In this document: positions 48,400 to 58,315 of the stretch, one piece after another
Layout of the letters: each line of letters begins with the position of its first letter
Numbering within the stretch: position 1 is the first letter of the stretch
From: Azoarcus olearius
GTDB taxonomy: Bacteria; Pseudomonadota; Gammaproteobacteria; Burkholderiales; Rhodocyclaceae
DNA: 64,000 nucleotides
NCBI RefSeq assembly: GCF_001682385.1
Contig: NZ_CP016210.1
Location: 1,612,001-1,676,000 of the forward strand
Direction of reading: 5' to 3'
Translations under genes and position numbers: made by a program
The notes under the pieces: model-generated
Seen by the model: the letters and a program-made list of their open reading frames with translations, nothing else
What the model was told of the DNA's origin: nothing
Databases searched by the model: none

Positions 48400-50126
48400 G
48401 CGCCGCGGTGGAGCATCGCGTGCTGGGGCGGCCGGCGGGGCCGGTGCGGTTGCTGATCGTCGACGATTCCGAGGACGACGCCTTTCTGGTCTGTGCGGAA
48501 CTCACACGGCGCGGCATGGCGGTGCATCACCGGCGCGTCGATTGCGATTTCGACATGGCTGCGGCCCTCGCGGCGGAGCCCTGGGACGTTGTCCTGTCCG
48601 ACCACAACATGCCGGGCTTCAGTTCGCTCGCGGCCCTCGACGTGCTCAAGCGCAGCGGGCTCGACCTTCCCTTCATCATCCACTCCGGCGAAATCTCCGA
48701 CCGCCAGGCCGTTTCCGCGATGTACGAAGGGGTCGACGACTTCATCGCGAAGGGCGACTACGACCGCCTGCTGCCGGTGATCGAGCGCGAGCTGCGCGGC
48801 CTGCATGCGCGCCGCGCGGTGCGCCAGGCCGACGAACGCATCCGCGAACTGGTCAATTTCGATGTCCTGTCGGCGCTGCCCAACCACAACCTGTTCTGCA
48901 CCAAGGTCGGCGACTGGATCGCCGATGCCGGCGCCCAGGCTGCGGGCGCGGTGCTGGTGGTCGATGTCGACCGCTTCATGCGCATCAACGCCAGCTTCGG
49001 CTACGACACCGGCAACGTCATCCTGCGCCAGCTCGGCGAGCGCCTCGCCGCGGGGCTGGCTGCCGACGTGATGCTGGCCCGCCTCGGCAGCGACCGCTTC
49101 GGCGTCTTCCTGCCCGGCGTGGTGGAGCGGGAGCAGGCCGAGATCGCCGCCCGCTGGCTGCTGCGCGCGTTCGAGCAGCCGTTCATGAAGAACGACATCG
49201 AACTCTTCCTGACCGCGAGTGTGGGCATCGCGATGGTCGGGGGCGACGGCGCCGACGTGTTCGAGCTGCTGATGAACGCCGAAGCCGCGGTGGCGCGCGT
49301 GAAGTGCCAGGGCGGCAACGGCGTGCGCTGTTACGACCGGGCGATGAACGCCGCCTCGGCCGAACGATTGACGCTGGAGGCGGAGCTGCGCCACGCGGTC
49401 GAACGCGGCGAACTGCGCCTGTTCTACCAGCCGATCGTCGATCCCGATGGCACCGTGCGCGCCGCCGAGGCCCTGGTGCGCTGGCAGCATCCCGAGCAGG
49501 GCCTGCTGGCGCCGGACCGCTTCATCCCGCTGGCCGACGAAACCGGCCTGATCACCGAGATCGGCGCCTGGGTGCTGACCGAGGCCTGCTACCAGGGGCG
49601 CTGCTGGCACGACGCCGGCCACGAGCGCTTTCGGGTTTCGGTCAACGTGTCGGCGGTGCAGTTCGGCCAGCCGCGGCTGCTCGAAACGGTGCGCGAGGCG
49701 CTGCGCGGCAGCGGCTTCCCGCCCGCCTGCCTCACGCTGGAAATCACCGAGAGTTCGCTGATGAGCGACGTCGAATCCGCGGCCGGCATGCTGCGTTCGC
49801 TGAAGAACATGGGCGTGCGGATTGCGGTGGACGACTTCGGCACCGGCTATTCGTCGCTGTCCTACCTGCGGCGGCTGCCGATCGACACCGTCAAGATCGA
49901 CAAGTCCTTCGTGCGCGACGTCAGCAACAACGGCGAAGACGCCGCCATCGTGCGCGCCATCATCGCGCTCGCTCACAGTCTGGGCCTGGGTACAGTGGCG
50001 GAGGGTGTTGAAACCGCCGAGCAGGAGGCCACGCTGCGCCGTGAAGGCTGTGACAGCTTCCAGGGCTACCGCTACGGACGGCCGGTGCCCGCCGAAGTGT
50101 TCGTGATGGGGACGGTGCCGGGGTAA
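48396..50126 (+). CDS. Receiver, GGDEF-like and EAL protein (c-di-GMP phosphodiesterase)
   Basis: Protein of 576 residues: receiver (about 14-130, phospho-Asp in VLSDHNMPGF), a GGDEF-type domain whose motif has decayed to GSDRF, and an EAL domain (about 320-570). The EAL part keeps EALVRW, EITESS, DDFGTGYSSL, KIDKSFV and AEGVET, so c-di-GMP hydrolysis is expected. The GGDEF part is probably only regulatory. The start overlaps the stop of the upstream cyclase gene (ATGA), so a synthase and a hydrolase are made together, each with its own receiver. Confidence 0.93.
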   Translation: MSAAVEHRVLGRPAGPVRLLIVDDSEDDAFLVCAELTRRGMAVHHRRVDCDFDMAAALAAEPWDVVLSDHNMPGFSSLAALDVLKRSGLDLPFIIHSGEISDRQAVSAMYEGVDDFIAKGDYDRLLPVIERELRGLHARRAVRQADERIRELVNFDVLSALPNHNLFCTKVGDWIADAGAQAAGAVLVVDVDRFMRINASFGYDTGNVILRQLGERLAAGLAADVMLARLGSDRFGVFLPGVVEREQAEIAARWLLRAFEQPFMKNDIELFLTASVGIAMVGGDGADVFELLMNAEAAVARVKCQGGNGVRCYDRAMNAASAERLTLEAELRHAVERGELRLFYQPIVDPDGTVRAAEALVRWQHPEQGLLAPDRFIPLADETGLITEIGAWVLTEACYQGRCWHDAGHERFRVSVNVSAVQFGQPRLLETVREALRGSGFPPACLTLEITESSLMSDVESAAGMLRSLKNMGVRIAVDDFGTGYSSLSYLRRLPIDTVKIDKSFVRDVSNNGEDAAIVRAIIALAHSLGLGTVAEGVETAEQEATLRREGCDSFQGYRYGRPVPAEVFVMGTVPG

Positions 50127-50286
50127 TGCCAAAGAAATATCGGGTGCCTGCCGCCGCGTTTCGGTGCATTGCGAGTGTTGCGCAACTGCGACATGTCCAC
50201 GCGGCCACTCAGGGTATTCGTGCTTGCAGCTCCTTACAAATTACTTTAAGTTCGGGGTGCTTGTTCCTGAAAGGGAGCTTTAATCC

Positions 50287-50610
50287 GTGAAACGCCCCGA
50301 TTTTCAGGCAGAAATACGCGAACTGAATCTCGCCTATCTCATGCTGGCGCAGCAGATGCTGCGCAGCGACCGGGAGACGGCGATGTTCAGGCTGGGCGTC
50401 AGCAAGGACGTCGCCGAGCTGATCGAGGGCCTGTCGGCCGCGAAGCTCGTGCGCATGGCCAACAGCCAGATGCTGATGCCCAGTTTCCGTTTCGATGATG
50501 CGCAGCTTGCCCGGCTGATGGCCGGCGAGGGGCGCGACCCGGCCACCTCCAGCCTGCATGCGGCAATCATCGCCGCGGGCAAGGCTGTGCAGGCTTCGGC
50601 CCAGGAGTAA
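50287..50610 (+). CDS. flhD: Flagellar transcriptional activator subunit FlhD
   Basis: Half of the FlhD4C2 master regulator of flagellar genes. It has 107 residues. The all-helical fold is recognised by EIRELNLAYLMLAQQML and LVRMANSQMLMPSFRFD. It starts with GTG at 50287, with GGGAG nine bases before it. The 160-bp gap upstream (50127-50286) should hold the promoter, but I find no convincing -35/-10 pair; TTGCAG at 50224 with a weak -10 is the best. Confidence 0.93.
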   Translation: MKRPDFQAEIRELNLAYLMLAQQMLRSDRETAMFRLGVSKDVAELIEGLSAAKLVRMANSQMLMPSFRFDDAQLARLMAGEGRDPATSSLHAAIIAAGKAVQASAQE

Positions 50611-50614
50611 GAGC

Positions 50615-51169
50615 ATGAAAAATAAGCGCATCATTGACGAGGCGGAAGACATCCGCCGCGCAGTGGAAATGGTGCAGCTCGGTGCGCGCATGCAGATGCT
50701 GGAGGTGGAAACCCGCCTCAGCCGCGAAAAGCTGCTGAAGATCTACAAGGAGGTGCGCGGCGTGTCGCCCCCGAAGGGGATGCTGCCGTTCTCCACCGAC
50801 TGGTTCATGACCTGGCAGCCGAATGTCCATTCGTCGCTGTTCATGGCCTTTCACCGCTTCTTCGCCGGTGCCGCGGGCGTGCAGGGGCTGGACGCGATCA
50901 TCAAGTCCTACCACCTCTACCTCGACCACATCGAGGCGGAGCAGATGGAGCCGGTGCTGAGCCTCACCCGCGCGTGGACGCTGGTGCGCTTCTTCGATGC
51001 CGACCTGCTGCAACTGGCGCCCTGCACCTGCTGCGGCGGTCACTACGTGGTGCATGCCTACGACCCCACCGCCAGCTTCGTCTGCGGGCTGTGCAACATG
51101 CCCTCGCGCGCCGGCAAGACTAAGCGCGCCGCCGTGCGCAAGTCGTCCGTCCGCGCCGTCAGCGCCTGA
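50615..51169 (+). CDS. flhC: Flagellar transcriptional activator subunit FlhC
   Basis: DNA-binding partner of FlhD, 184 residues. The helical N-terminal part includes RMQMLEVETRLSREKLLKIYKEV, and the C-terminal zinc site has four cysteines in CTCC and CGLC. It follows flhD by 4 bases. A very strong terminator ends this two-gene unit, separating it from motAB, which has its own flagellar promoter. Confidence 0.95.
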   Translation: MKNKRIIDEAEDIRRAVEMVQLGARMQMLEVETRLSREKLLKIYKEVRGVSPPKGMLPFSTDWFMTWQPNVHSSLFMAFHRFFAGAAGVQGLDAIIKSYHLYLDHIEAEQMEPVLSLTRAWTLVRFFDADLLQLAPCTCCGGHYVVHAYDPTASFVCGLCNMPSRAGKTKRAAVRKSSVRAVSA

Positions 51170-51185
51170 TTTCCGCCCCCATCCT

Positions 51186-51224
51186 CACGGGCCGCCTGCG
51201 TTAGCAGGCGGCCCGTGTCTTTTT
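51186..51224 (+). terminator. Rho-independent terminator after flhDC
   Basis: A perfect 14-bp stem (51186-51199 with 51204-51217), a GTTA loop and then TCTTTTT. It separates the flhDC transcript from the motA promoter that starts 14 bases later. Confidence 0.95.
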
Positions 51225-51237
51225 CCACGGCCGGCGT

Positions 51238-51264
51238 TCAAGTTTGGCGGATGCGGGACGATAC
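51238..51264 (+). promoter_or_regulatory. Sigma-28 (FliA) promoter of motAB-che
   Basis: TCAAGTTT at 51238-51245, exactly 11 bases, then GACGATAC at 51257-51264. This fits the FliA pattern TAAAGTTT-N11-GCCGATAA at 13 of 16 positions. It lies 45 bases before the motA GTG and just after a strong terminator. Confidence 0.85.
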
Positions 51265-51308
51265 AATTCGGGCGGTCCAAATCTTCGTCCCGGCTTCTGG
51301 AGTAAGCG

Positions 51309-52163
51309 GTGTTCCTCATCATTGGCTACGTCATCATCCTGGCCGCCTCCGTCGGCACCTATGCGGTGCACGGAAGCCTTGCCGCCCTGTGGGTGCCGAT
51401 GGAGTACCTCGCGATCATCGGTCTGATGGTCGGCGGCTTCGTGGCCGGCAACGGGCCGAAGGCGATGAAGGCGACGCTGGGCTCGCTGTCGCTGGCGGTG
51501 AAGGGTTCGCCTTACAACAAGGCGCTGTACATGGACCTGCTGTCGCTGCTGTACGAGATCCTGGCCAAGGTCCGCAAGGAAGGCCTGATGTCGATCGAGA
51601 ACGACGTGGAGAACCCGGATTCCAGCCCCATCTTCGGCAAGTACCCGAGCGTCACCTCGGACCACCACGTGGTCGAGTTTCTCACCGACTACCTGCGCAT
51701 GATGGTGGGCGGCAACCTCAACGCGTTCGAAATCGAGAACCTGATGGACATGGAGATCGAGACCCACCATCAGGAGGCTCACGTGGCGCCGCACATCGTC
51801 TCGAAGGTCGCCGACGGCCTGCCCGCGTTCGGTATCGTGGTCGCGGTCATGGGCGTGGTGAACGTGATGGGTTCGGTGGGCCAGCCGCCCGCCGTGCTGG
51901 GCAAGATGATCGGCGGCGCGCTGGTCGGCACCTTCCTTGGCATCCTGCTCTCCTACGGCATCGTCGCGCCGATCGCCAGCCAGATCGAACAGAAGGTGGA
52001 GGAGAGCGGCAAGATCTATCAGGTGATGAAAGTCGTGCTGCTTGCCAGCATGAATGGCTACGCGCCGCAGGTCGCCATCGAGTTCGGCCGCAAGGTGCTG
52101 TACGCCAACGACCGCCCGACCTTCTCGGAGCTCGAGCAGGAAATCAAGAACCGCAAGGGCTGA
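51309..52163 (+). CDS. motA: Flagellar motor stator protein MotA
   Basis: Proton-driven stator subunit in the inner membrane, 284 residues with four helices. The large cytoplasmic loop with the charged residues that push on FliG is normal, and helices 3 and 4 read GLPAFGIVVAVMGVVNVMGS and GALVGTFLGILLSYGIVAPIA. It uses a GTG start. motB follows 60 bp later. Confidence 0.95.
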   Translation: MFLIIGYVIILAASVGTYAVHGSLAALWVPMEYLAIIGLMVGGFVAGNGPKAMKATLGSLSLAVKGSPYNKALYMDLLSLLYEILAKVRKEGLMSIENDVENPDSSPIFGKYPSVTSDHHVVEFLTDYLRMMVGGNLNAFEIENLMDMEIETHHQEAHVAPHIVSKVADGLPAFGIVVAVMGVVNVMGSVGQPPAVLGKMIGGALVGTFLGILLSYGIVAPIASQIEQKVEESGKIYQVMKVVLLASMNGYAPQVAIEFGRKVLYANDRPTFSELEQEIKNRKG

Positions 52164-52223
52164 GGCGGCTAGCATGCAGACGGGCGCAATCGCGCGGGGC
52201 ACGACGGGCCGGGGAGTGGGCGC

Positions 52224-53297
52224 ATGAGCGACGATTCCCAGCAGCCCATCGTCGTCAAGCGCATCAAGAAGGGCGGCGGCGGCCATCACGGTGGTGCGTG
52301 GAAGATCGCCTACGCCGACTTCGTGACGGCGATGATGGCCTTCTTCCTGCTGATGTGGCTGCTCGGCTCCACCGCGCAGGGCGACCTCGAAGGCATCGCG
52401 GATTACTTCCAGAACCCGCTCAAGCTGGCGATGGACGGCGGCGAAGGCAGCGGCGACAGCTCCAGCATCATCAAGGGCGGGGGCGAGGACCTGACGCGCT
52501 CCGTGGGGCAGGTCAAGCGCGGCGACGTCGAGGGCGACCGCCGGATCAACCTCGATGCCGCCAAAGGCCGCCAGGCGCCGTCCGCGGACGGCAAGGGGCG
52601 CGACGAAGCGGAAAGCAACCGCGAGCGCTCGCGCCTGATCGATCTCAAGGGCCGCATCGAAGCCATCGTCGAGGCCAATCCGGACCTGCGCCAGTTCAAG
52701 AACCAGATCCTGATGGACATCGTGAACGAGGGGCTGCGCATCCAGCTCGTCGATGAGCAGAACCGGCCGATGTTCAATTCCGCCAGCGCCGACCTGCGCC
52801 CCTATACGCGCGACCTGCTGCGGGCGATCGGGCGTGCGCTCAACGACGTCGGCAACAGCGTCAGCGTCTCGGGGCACACCGACTCGGCGCAGTACGCGGG
52901 TGGCGAGCGCGGCTTCTCCAACTGGGAGCTGTCGTCCAACCGCGCCAACGCCTCGCGGCGCGAACTGGTCAGCGGCGGCCTGCTGGCCGGCAAGGTGGTA
53001 CGCGTGGTGGGCCTTGCCGACACCATTCCGCTCAACCGCGCCAACCCGATGGACGCGGTGAACCGGCGCATCAGCATCATCGTGCTCAACAAGCAGGCTG
53101 AGGACGCGATCCGCACCGAAGGCAGCAAGCTCGATGTCGACATGGGCGCGCCCGCCGACAGCGACGCCATCCGGCAGGGCGTGGGGAGCGGTCTTGCGCC
53201 GCCGGCGCCGACGCCCGCGCCCACTCCGCCCGCGGCCGGCAGTACGCGCTCGTCCTACGTGCCGCGCACCCGCTTCTCCGAGGCGCAACCGCAGTAA
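52224..53297 (+). CDS. motB: Flagellar motor stator protein MotB
   Basis: Stator subunit that anchors to peptidoglycan, 357 residues. The single N-terminal helix contains the proton-carrying Asp32 (YADFVTAMMAFFLLMW). A long polar plug/linker follows, and the OmpA-like domain is at about 175-290 (SGHTDSAQYAGG, ELSSNRANASRRELV, NRRISIIVL). The C-terminal 60 residues are Pro/Ala-rich. A hairpin at 53304-53329 follows the stop but has no T run. Confidence 0.95.
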   Translation: MSDDSQQPIVVKRIKKGGGGHHGGAWKIAYADFVTAMMAFFLLMWLLGSTAQGDLEGIADYFQNPLKLAMDGGEGSGDSSSIIKGGGEDLTRSVGQVKRGDVEGDRRINLDAAKGRQAPSADGKGRDEAESNRERSRLIDLKGRIEAIVEANPDLRQFKNQILMDIVNEGLRIQLVDEQNRPMFNSASADLRPYTRDLLRAIGRALNDVGNSVSVSGHTDSAQYAGGERGFSNWELSSNRANASRRELVSGGLLAGKVVRVVGLADTIPLNRANPMDAVNRRISIIVLNKQAEDAIRTEGSKLDVDMGAPADSDAIRQGVGSGLAPPAPTPAPTPPAAGSTRSSYVPRTRFSEAQPQ

Positions 53298-53313
53298 GGC
53301 GCCGGCGCGGGCC

Positions 53314-53341
53314 TAAAGTCGCCCGCGCCCCGGGACGTTAT
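53314..53341 (+). promoter_or_regulatory. Weak sigma-28-like site before cheY
   Basis: TAAAGTCG at 53314-53321 and GACGTTAT at 53334-53341 are 12 bases apart, a poor FliA match (11 of 16, one base too long). It overlaps a 9-bp GC hairpin (53304-53312 with 53321-53329). It could be a second entry point for cheY onwards, or chance. Confidence 0.3.
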
Positions 53342-53399
53342 CCGAAGCATGCCGCGCCGCTGCGCGGCCTTCCCAGCCATCCGGACCAAGAGCCGCAAC

Positions 53400-53765
53400 A
53401 TGATCAAAACCGTGCTGACGGTCGACGACTCCGCCGCGATCCGCGGCGTCATGACCGTGCTGCTGCAGTCGGCGGGCTACGCGGTCAGCAGTGCCGTAGA
53501 CGGCGAGGACGGACTTGCGCGCGCGCGCGCCCAGCGCGCCGACCTGGTGATCACCGACCTGCACATGCCGCGGCTGGACGGATTTGGCCTGATCCGCGCG
53601 CTGCGCGCCGAACCGGCCTACCGCAAGGTGCCCATCCTGATGCTGACGACCGAGTCGTCCGCCGAGATGCGCGAACGCGGGCGCGAGGCCGGCGCCACCG
53701 GCTGGCTGGTGAAACCCTTCGATCCCGACCGCCTGCTGGAAGTGGTGCGCCGGGTGCTGGGCTAG
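53400..53765 (+). CDS. cheY: Chemotaxis response regulator CheY
   Basis: Single-domain receiver of 121 residues that binds the flagellar switch when phosphorylated by CheA. Phospho-Asp53 is in ITDLHMPRLDG, the acidic pair is at positions 9-10 (VDDS), and the conserved lysine is in WLVKPFDP. I chose the ATG at 53400; an in-frame ATG at 53349 would add 17 residues unlike the family. cheA starts 12 bases downstream. Confidence 0.92.
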   Translation: MIKTVLTVDDSAAIRGVMTVLLQSAGYAVSSAVDGEDGLARARAQRADLVITDLHMPRLDGFGLIRALRAEPAYRKVPILMLTTESSAEMRERGREAGATGWLVKPFDPDRLLEVVRRVLG

Positions 53766-53777
53766 GAGGCAGGCGCG

Positions 53778-55868
53778 ATGGCGTTCGACATGAGCCAGTT
53801 CTACCAGATCTTCTTCGAAGAGGCGGCGGAACACCTGGCGACAATCGAGACCGTGCTGCTGTCGATCGACGCGGCGCGCCCCGACCCCGAGAAGGTCGCG
53901 GAGATCTTCCGCGCCGCGCACTCCATCAAGGGGTCGGCCGCCACCTTCGGCTTCGACGATCTCACCGGCCTCACCCACGAGATGGAGTCCTTGCTCGACG
54001 ACGTGCGGCGCGGCCGGCGGCCGTTGACCCAGGCGATGGTCCAGGCCTGTCTTGCCGCGGGCGACGCGCTGCACGGCCTGCTCGCGGCGCACCGCGGCGA
54101 GGGCGTTGCAGACCGCGCCGCCGCCGAGGCCGCCCGTCAGCGCCTGCTGCAGCTCAAGGACGCGCCCGATCACGATGGCGCGGTGACGGACCGGCCGGCG
54201 GCGGCCGTGCCCGACGCGACGGAGTGGCCGCTCTACCGTGTGCGCTTCGTCGTCGCACGCTTTCTTGCCGGCAGCGATCTGCTGTTCGGCAGCATGCTGG
54301 AAGACCTCGCGGCGCTCGGCGACTACGAACTGCTGGAACCGGATCCCGCCGCACCCGGCACGCGCTGCATCAGGATCTGCAGCGGCGAGTCGGTGGATGC
54401 GTTGCGCGCGGCCTTCGAGCGCCTCGCCGAGCCCGGCAGCGTCGAGATCACCGCCGAGCAGATGGCTGCCGCAAACGCGGCCCCGGCGCTGCCCGAGCCC
54501 CAGCCTCCGGCGGTGGCGGCGGCGGGCGACGAGGCGCTGTTCGATGTCGCCGACGACGGCAGCTACGGCTTCTTCGTGCCGCTCGAGACGCTACCCGCGG
54601 CGCCGTTTGGCGCCGACGATCCGCCCGCCGCGGCCGTGCCGGACGAGGCCGATGCCCAGCCGGCCGCGACCGCGCGCGAGTTGCCCCGCAGCGCGGACAG
54701 TTCGATCCGCGTCGGGGTCGAGCGGGTGGACCGGATGATGGACCTCGTGGGCGAACTGGTAATCACCCAGTCGATGCTGCTCGATGCGGCGGCGGCGATC
54801 GGCCCCGCCGCCGGAGAGCGCCTGCTCGCCGGGCTTGCGCTGCTGCAGCGGCACACGCGCGATCTGCAGCAGTCGGTGATGGCGATCCGCATGGTGCCGG
54901 TGTCGATGGTGTTCTCCCGTTTTCCGCGCCTGGTGCACGACCTCGGCATGCGGCTCGACAAGCAGATCGACCTGGTACTGGAAGGCGAGCACACCGAACT
55001 CGACAAGGGGCTGGTGGAAAAGCTGGCCGACCCGCTCACGCATCTGGTGCGCAACTGCATCGACCATGGCATCGAGCCCGCCGAGCGCCGTCGCGCGGCC
55101 GGCAAGCCCGAGGCCGGCCGGCTGCGGCTGGCGGCGTCGCACCTTGGCGGCCATGTGCTGATCGAGGTGGAGGACGACGGCGCGGGGCTGGACCGGGAGC
55201 GGCTGATCGCCCGCGCGCGCGCGCAGGGCCTGCCGTGCAGCGAGGACATGAGTGACGAGGAGGCCTGGCAACTGATCTTCCTGCCCGGCTTTTCCACCGC
55301 CGAGCAGGTCACCGACCTGTCCGGGCGCGGCGTCGGCATGGATGTCGTCCGGCGCAACATCGCGGCGCTGGGCGGGCGGGTGGACATCGTCTCGCGCGCG
55401 GGGCGGGGCACGCGGTTCTCGGTCAGCGTGCCGCTGACGCTCGCCATCCTGGAAGGCATGCAGGTGGCGGTGGGCGACGAGGTCTTCATCCTGCCGCTCG
55501 ATGCGATCGTCGAATCGCTGCAGCCCGAGCCGGCCAGCATCCGCAGCATCGGCGGCGCGCCGCGGCTGATTGCGGTGCGCGGCGAATACTGGCCGGTGGT
55601 CGAACTCGGCCACTTCTTCGCCGTGCCCGAGGCGGGCCGCGACTGGACGCGCGGCATCATGGTGCTGGTGGAGCGCAACGGCAGCCGCGCGGCGCTGTTC
55701 GTGGATGGTCTGGTCGGACAGCAACAGGTGGTGATCAAGCCGCTCGAAACCCACTTCCGGCGCGTCCCGGGCGTGTCTTCCGCAACCTTGCTCGGCGACG
55801 GCCGCGTCGCGCTGATCCTCGACGTCGCCGCCCTGATCGGCACCGCGCGCGACAGCGCGGCGATCTGA
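53778..55868 (+). CDS. cheA: Chemotaxis sensor histidine kinase CheA
   Basis: Kinase of the chemoreceptor array, 696 residues. HPt domain with phospho-His48 (AAHSIKGSAATFGF), a second domain at about 150-230 (YRVRFVVARFLAGSD, a P2-like target-binding domain), a Pro/Ala linker, the dimer helix pair (VGVERVDRMMDLVGELVITQS), the ATPase (HLVRNCIDHGIE, DDGAGLD, GRGVGMDVVRRN) and the CheW-like P5 domain (VPLTLAILEGMQV). All key residues are present. cheW follows after 66 bp. Confidence 0.96.
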   Translation: MAFDMSQFYQIFFEEAAEHLATIETVLLSIDAARPDPEKVAEIFRAAHSIKGSAATFGFDDLTGLTHEMESLLDDVRRGRRPLTQAMVQACLAAGDALHGLLAAHRGEGVADRAAAEAARQRLLQLKDAPDHDGAVTDRPAAAVPDATEWPLYRVRFVVARFLAGSDLLFGSMLEDLAALGDYELLEPDPAAPGTRCIRICSGESVDALRAAFERLAEPGSVEITAEQMAAANAAPALPEPQPPAVAAAGDEALFDVADDGSYGFFVPLETLPAAPFGADDPPAAAVPDEADAQPAATARELPRSADSSIRVGVERVDRMMDLVGELVITQSMLLDAAAAIGPAAGERLLAGLALLQRHTRDLQQSVMAIRMVPVSMVFSRFPRLVHDLGMRLDKQIDLVLEGEHTELDKGLVEKLADPLTHLVRNCIDHGIEPAERRRAAGKPEAGRLRLAASHLGGHVLIEVEDDGAGLDRERLIARARAQGLPCSEDMSDEEAWQLIFLPGFSTAEQVTDLSGRGVGMDVVRRNIAALGGRVDIVSRAGRGTRFSVSVPLTLAILEGMQVAVGDEVFILPLDAIVESLQPEPASIRSIGGAPRLIAVRGEYWPVVELGHFFAVPEAGRDWTRGIMVLVERNGSRAALFVDGLVGQQQVVIKPLETHFRRVPGVSSATLLGDGRVALILDVAALIGTARDSAAI

Positions 55869-55934
55869 TGGCGCGGCGCTACAGATTGACCGCCGGCGGC
55901 CGTAGACCGATCAAAGCAATCAAGGAGTCCGAAC

Positions 55935-56444
55935 ATGTCAGCCCCTGACCGACCGGCGCTGGCGCCGGCGGAAGCCGCAGCCGAGGCCGGCGAGTTCCTC
56001 ACCTTCACGCTCGGCGGCGAGCTGTACGCGATCGACATCCTGAAGGTGCGGGAGATCCGCGCGTGGGAGCGGGTGACGCGGATCGCGGGGGCGCCGGCCT
56101 TCCTCAAGGGCGTCATGAACCTGCGCGGCGCGATCGTGCCGGTGGTGGATCTGCGTCTGTACTTCGGCTGTGGCGACGGCGCCTGCGGCCCCTTCACCGT
56201 GATGATCGTGCTGCAACTCGCCGGCCGCCTGGCCGCGGTGGTGGTCGATGCGGTGGCCGACGTGGTGCGCCTGGCCGCGGGCGAAATCCAGCCCCCGCCG
56301 GAGTTCGCCGGCCTGGTCGGCGGACGCTATATCCGCGGCCTGGGCGCCGCGGGGGACGCGATGCTGGTCGTGCTCGATGTTGAACGCCTGATGGCCGCGC
56401 CCGAACTGGCGCTGGTCGACCCTGACCCGGAAGCCCAGTCATGA
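55935..56444 (+). CDS. cheW: Chemotaxis coupling protein CheW
   Basis: Adaptor that links CheA to chemoreceptors, 169 residues. The double SH3-like fold is seen in [22 protein letters not shown] and [20 protein letters not shown]. It ends with a 4-base overlap into the chemoreceptor gene. An Ala/Pro-rich stretch of about 20 residues comes before the domain. Confidence 0.95.
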   Translation: MSAPDRPALAPAEAAAEAGEFLTFTLGGELYAIDILKVREIRAWERVTRIAGAPAFLKGVMNLRGAIVPVVDLRLYFGCGDGACGPFTVMIVLQLAGRLAAVVVDAVADVVRLAAGEIQPPPEFAGLVGGRYIRGLGAAGDAMLVVLDVERLMAAPELALVDPDPEAQS

Positions 56445-58315
56445 GACCCACCTACGTCAGTGCCCCGGTCGTGCCCGGTCCGTTCGAACGCCTGCCGATC
56501 GCGGGCAAGCTGTTGCTGGTGGCGATGCTGCCCGCGTGCGGCGCGCTCGGCCTGCTGTTCAGCCCGGCCGAAAGCGGCGGGCGCGGGGCGGTGATGGCGC
56601 TGTCCGCCTTGCTCATCCTCGCCGGCTTCGCACTCGCGCTGTGGCTGGCGGTCTACCTCGAGCGCCGGATGCAGCGCCTGGCGGCGCGGGTACGCGGCTT
56701 CGCCGAGGGCGAACTCAACGCGCGGCCGCGCGAAATCGGCGACGGCGACGCGCTTACCGCGCTGTGGCAGGGGATCGAACGCAGCCTCGGAACGCTGAGC
56801 GAGCGCTTCTCCGCCAGCGCCACCGAAGCGGACTACAACCGTCTGATCCGCGAGGCGCTGGATACGGCCGCGACGAGCGTGATGATTGCGGATACCGGCG
56901 GCACCATCGTCTATATGAATGCCGCCGGCCTGCGCCTGCTGGAGCGGGTGCAGATGGAAATGGGCGGCGCCCTGCCCGGCGGGGTCAGGGCGGACCAGAT
57001 CGTTGGCAGCAGCTTCGATGTGTTCCACCGCCAGCCCGAAGTGCAGCGCCAGCGCATCGCGGCGATGGTCGGCACCCATTCGGCGGAAATCCGCCTCGGC
57101 GCCCGTTCGCTGCGCCAGCAGGCCACCCCGGTGTTCGATGCGGACGGCTTGCGCGCCGGCACCGTCGTGGAGTGGAGCGACATCACCGCCGAAGTGGGTG
57201 TGCGCGCCGAACTCGCCGGCTTGGTGGAAGCGGCGGCGGCGGGGGACTTCAGCCGTCGGCTGCCGGTGGAGAACAAGAGCGGCTTCTTCCTGCAGCTGGC
57301 CGAAGGGCTGAACCGGCTGATGGGGGAGATTTCGGGCAGCGTGGATGCGGTGGCGCGGGTGCTGAACGCGGTGGCGCGCGGCGACCTGACCGAGCGGATC
57401 GAAGGCGAGTACCGGGGCACCTTCGGGCAGTTGCAGCACGACGCGAACGCGACGGTGCTCAGGCTGCGCGAAGTGGTGGGCCGCATCCAGGATTCGGCGG
57501 TGGCGATCAACCGCGCGGCGCGCGAGATTGCGGCGGGCAACGGGGAGCTGTCGACGCGCACCGAGCAGCAGGCGAGCGCGCTCGAAGAGACGGCGAGTTC
57601 GATGGAGGAGCTGTCGGCGACGGTTCGCCAGACCGCGGACAACGCACGCGCGGCCAACGGGCTGGCGCTGGGCGCGCATGCGGTGGCCGGCCGTGGCGGC
57701 GAGGCGATGCGGCGGGTGGTGAGCACGATGGGCGAGATCGAGCACTCGGCGCGCAAGATCGGCGACATCGTGGGCGTGATCGACGCGCTGGCGTTCCAGA
57801 CCAACATCCTCGCGCTCAACGCGGCGGTGGAGGCGGCGCGGGCGGGCGAGCAGGGCCGCGGCTTTGCGGTGGTGGCGGCCGAGGTGCGCAGCCTCGCGCA
57901 GCGCAGCGCACAGTCGGCGCGCGAGGTGAAGGCGCTGATCGGCGAATCGGTGGAGCGGGTCGAGCACGGCGTGAAGCTGGTCGATGACGCGGGCCGCACG
58001 GTGGATGAAGTGGTGTCGGCCTTCGGTCAGGTGGCCGCGCTGATGAGCGAGATCGCGGGCGCGAGCGGCGAGCAGAGCGCGGGCATCGGCCAGGTGTGCA
58101 TGGCGGTGGGACAGATGGACGAGATGACGCAGCACAACGCGGCGTTGGTGGAAGAGGCGGCCGCGGCGGCGATCAGCCTGGAAGAGCAGGCGCGCGAACT
58201 GGTGGACGTGGTCGGCGTGTTCCGTATCGGCGAAGCGGCGCCCGCGCTGCGCGTGCTGCCGCGCGGGACTGGCGTGCGGGGTGGCGGAGCGCGCGGCCGT
58301 GGAGGACAGCCATGA
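56441..58315 (+). CDS. Methyl-accepting chemotaxis protein with cytoplasmic PAS domain
   Basis: Chemoreceptor of 624 residues. Two helices lie close together (about 22-42 and 48-70) with almost no periplasmic domain between them. A short HAMP-like piece follows, then PAS at about 145-255 ([20 protein letters not shown]), a second HAMP-like region and the signalling hairpin with [25 protein letters not shown]. Sensing is therefore probably internal (redox, energy or a bound ligand). It overlaps cheW and cheR by 4 bases each, inside the che operon. Confidence 0.92.
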   Translation: MRPTYVSAPVVPGPFERLPIAGKLLLVAMLPACGALGLLFSPAESGGRGAVMALSALLILAGFALALWLAVYLERRMQRLAARVRGFAEGELNARPREIGDGDALTALWQGIERSLGTLSERFSASATEADYNRLIREALDTAATSVMIADTGGTIVYMNAAGLRLLERVQMEMGGALPGGVRADQIVGSSFDVFHRQPEVQRQRIAAMVGTHSAEIRLGARSLRQQATPVFDADGLRAGTVVEWSDITAEVGVRAELAGLVEAAAAGDFSRRLPVENKSGFFLQLAEGLNRLMGEISGSVDAVARVLNAVARGDLTERIEGEYRGTFGQLQHDANATVLRLREVVGRIQDSAVAINRAAREIAAGNGELSTRTEQQASALEETASSMEELSATVRQTADNARAANGLALGAHAVAGRGGEAMRRVVSTMGEIEHSARKIGDIVGVIDALAFQTNILALNAAVEAARAGEQGRGFAVVAAEVRSLAQRSAQSAREVKALIGESVERVEHGVKLVDDAGRTVDEVVSAFGQVAALMSEIAGASGEQSAGIGQVCMAVGQMDEMTQHNAALVEEAAAAAISLEEQARELVDVVGVFRIGEAAPALRVLPRGTGVRGGGARGRGGQP

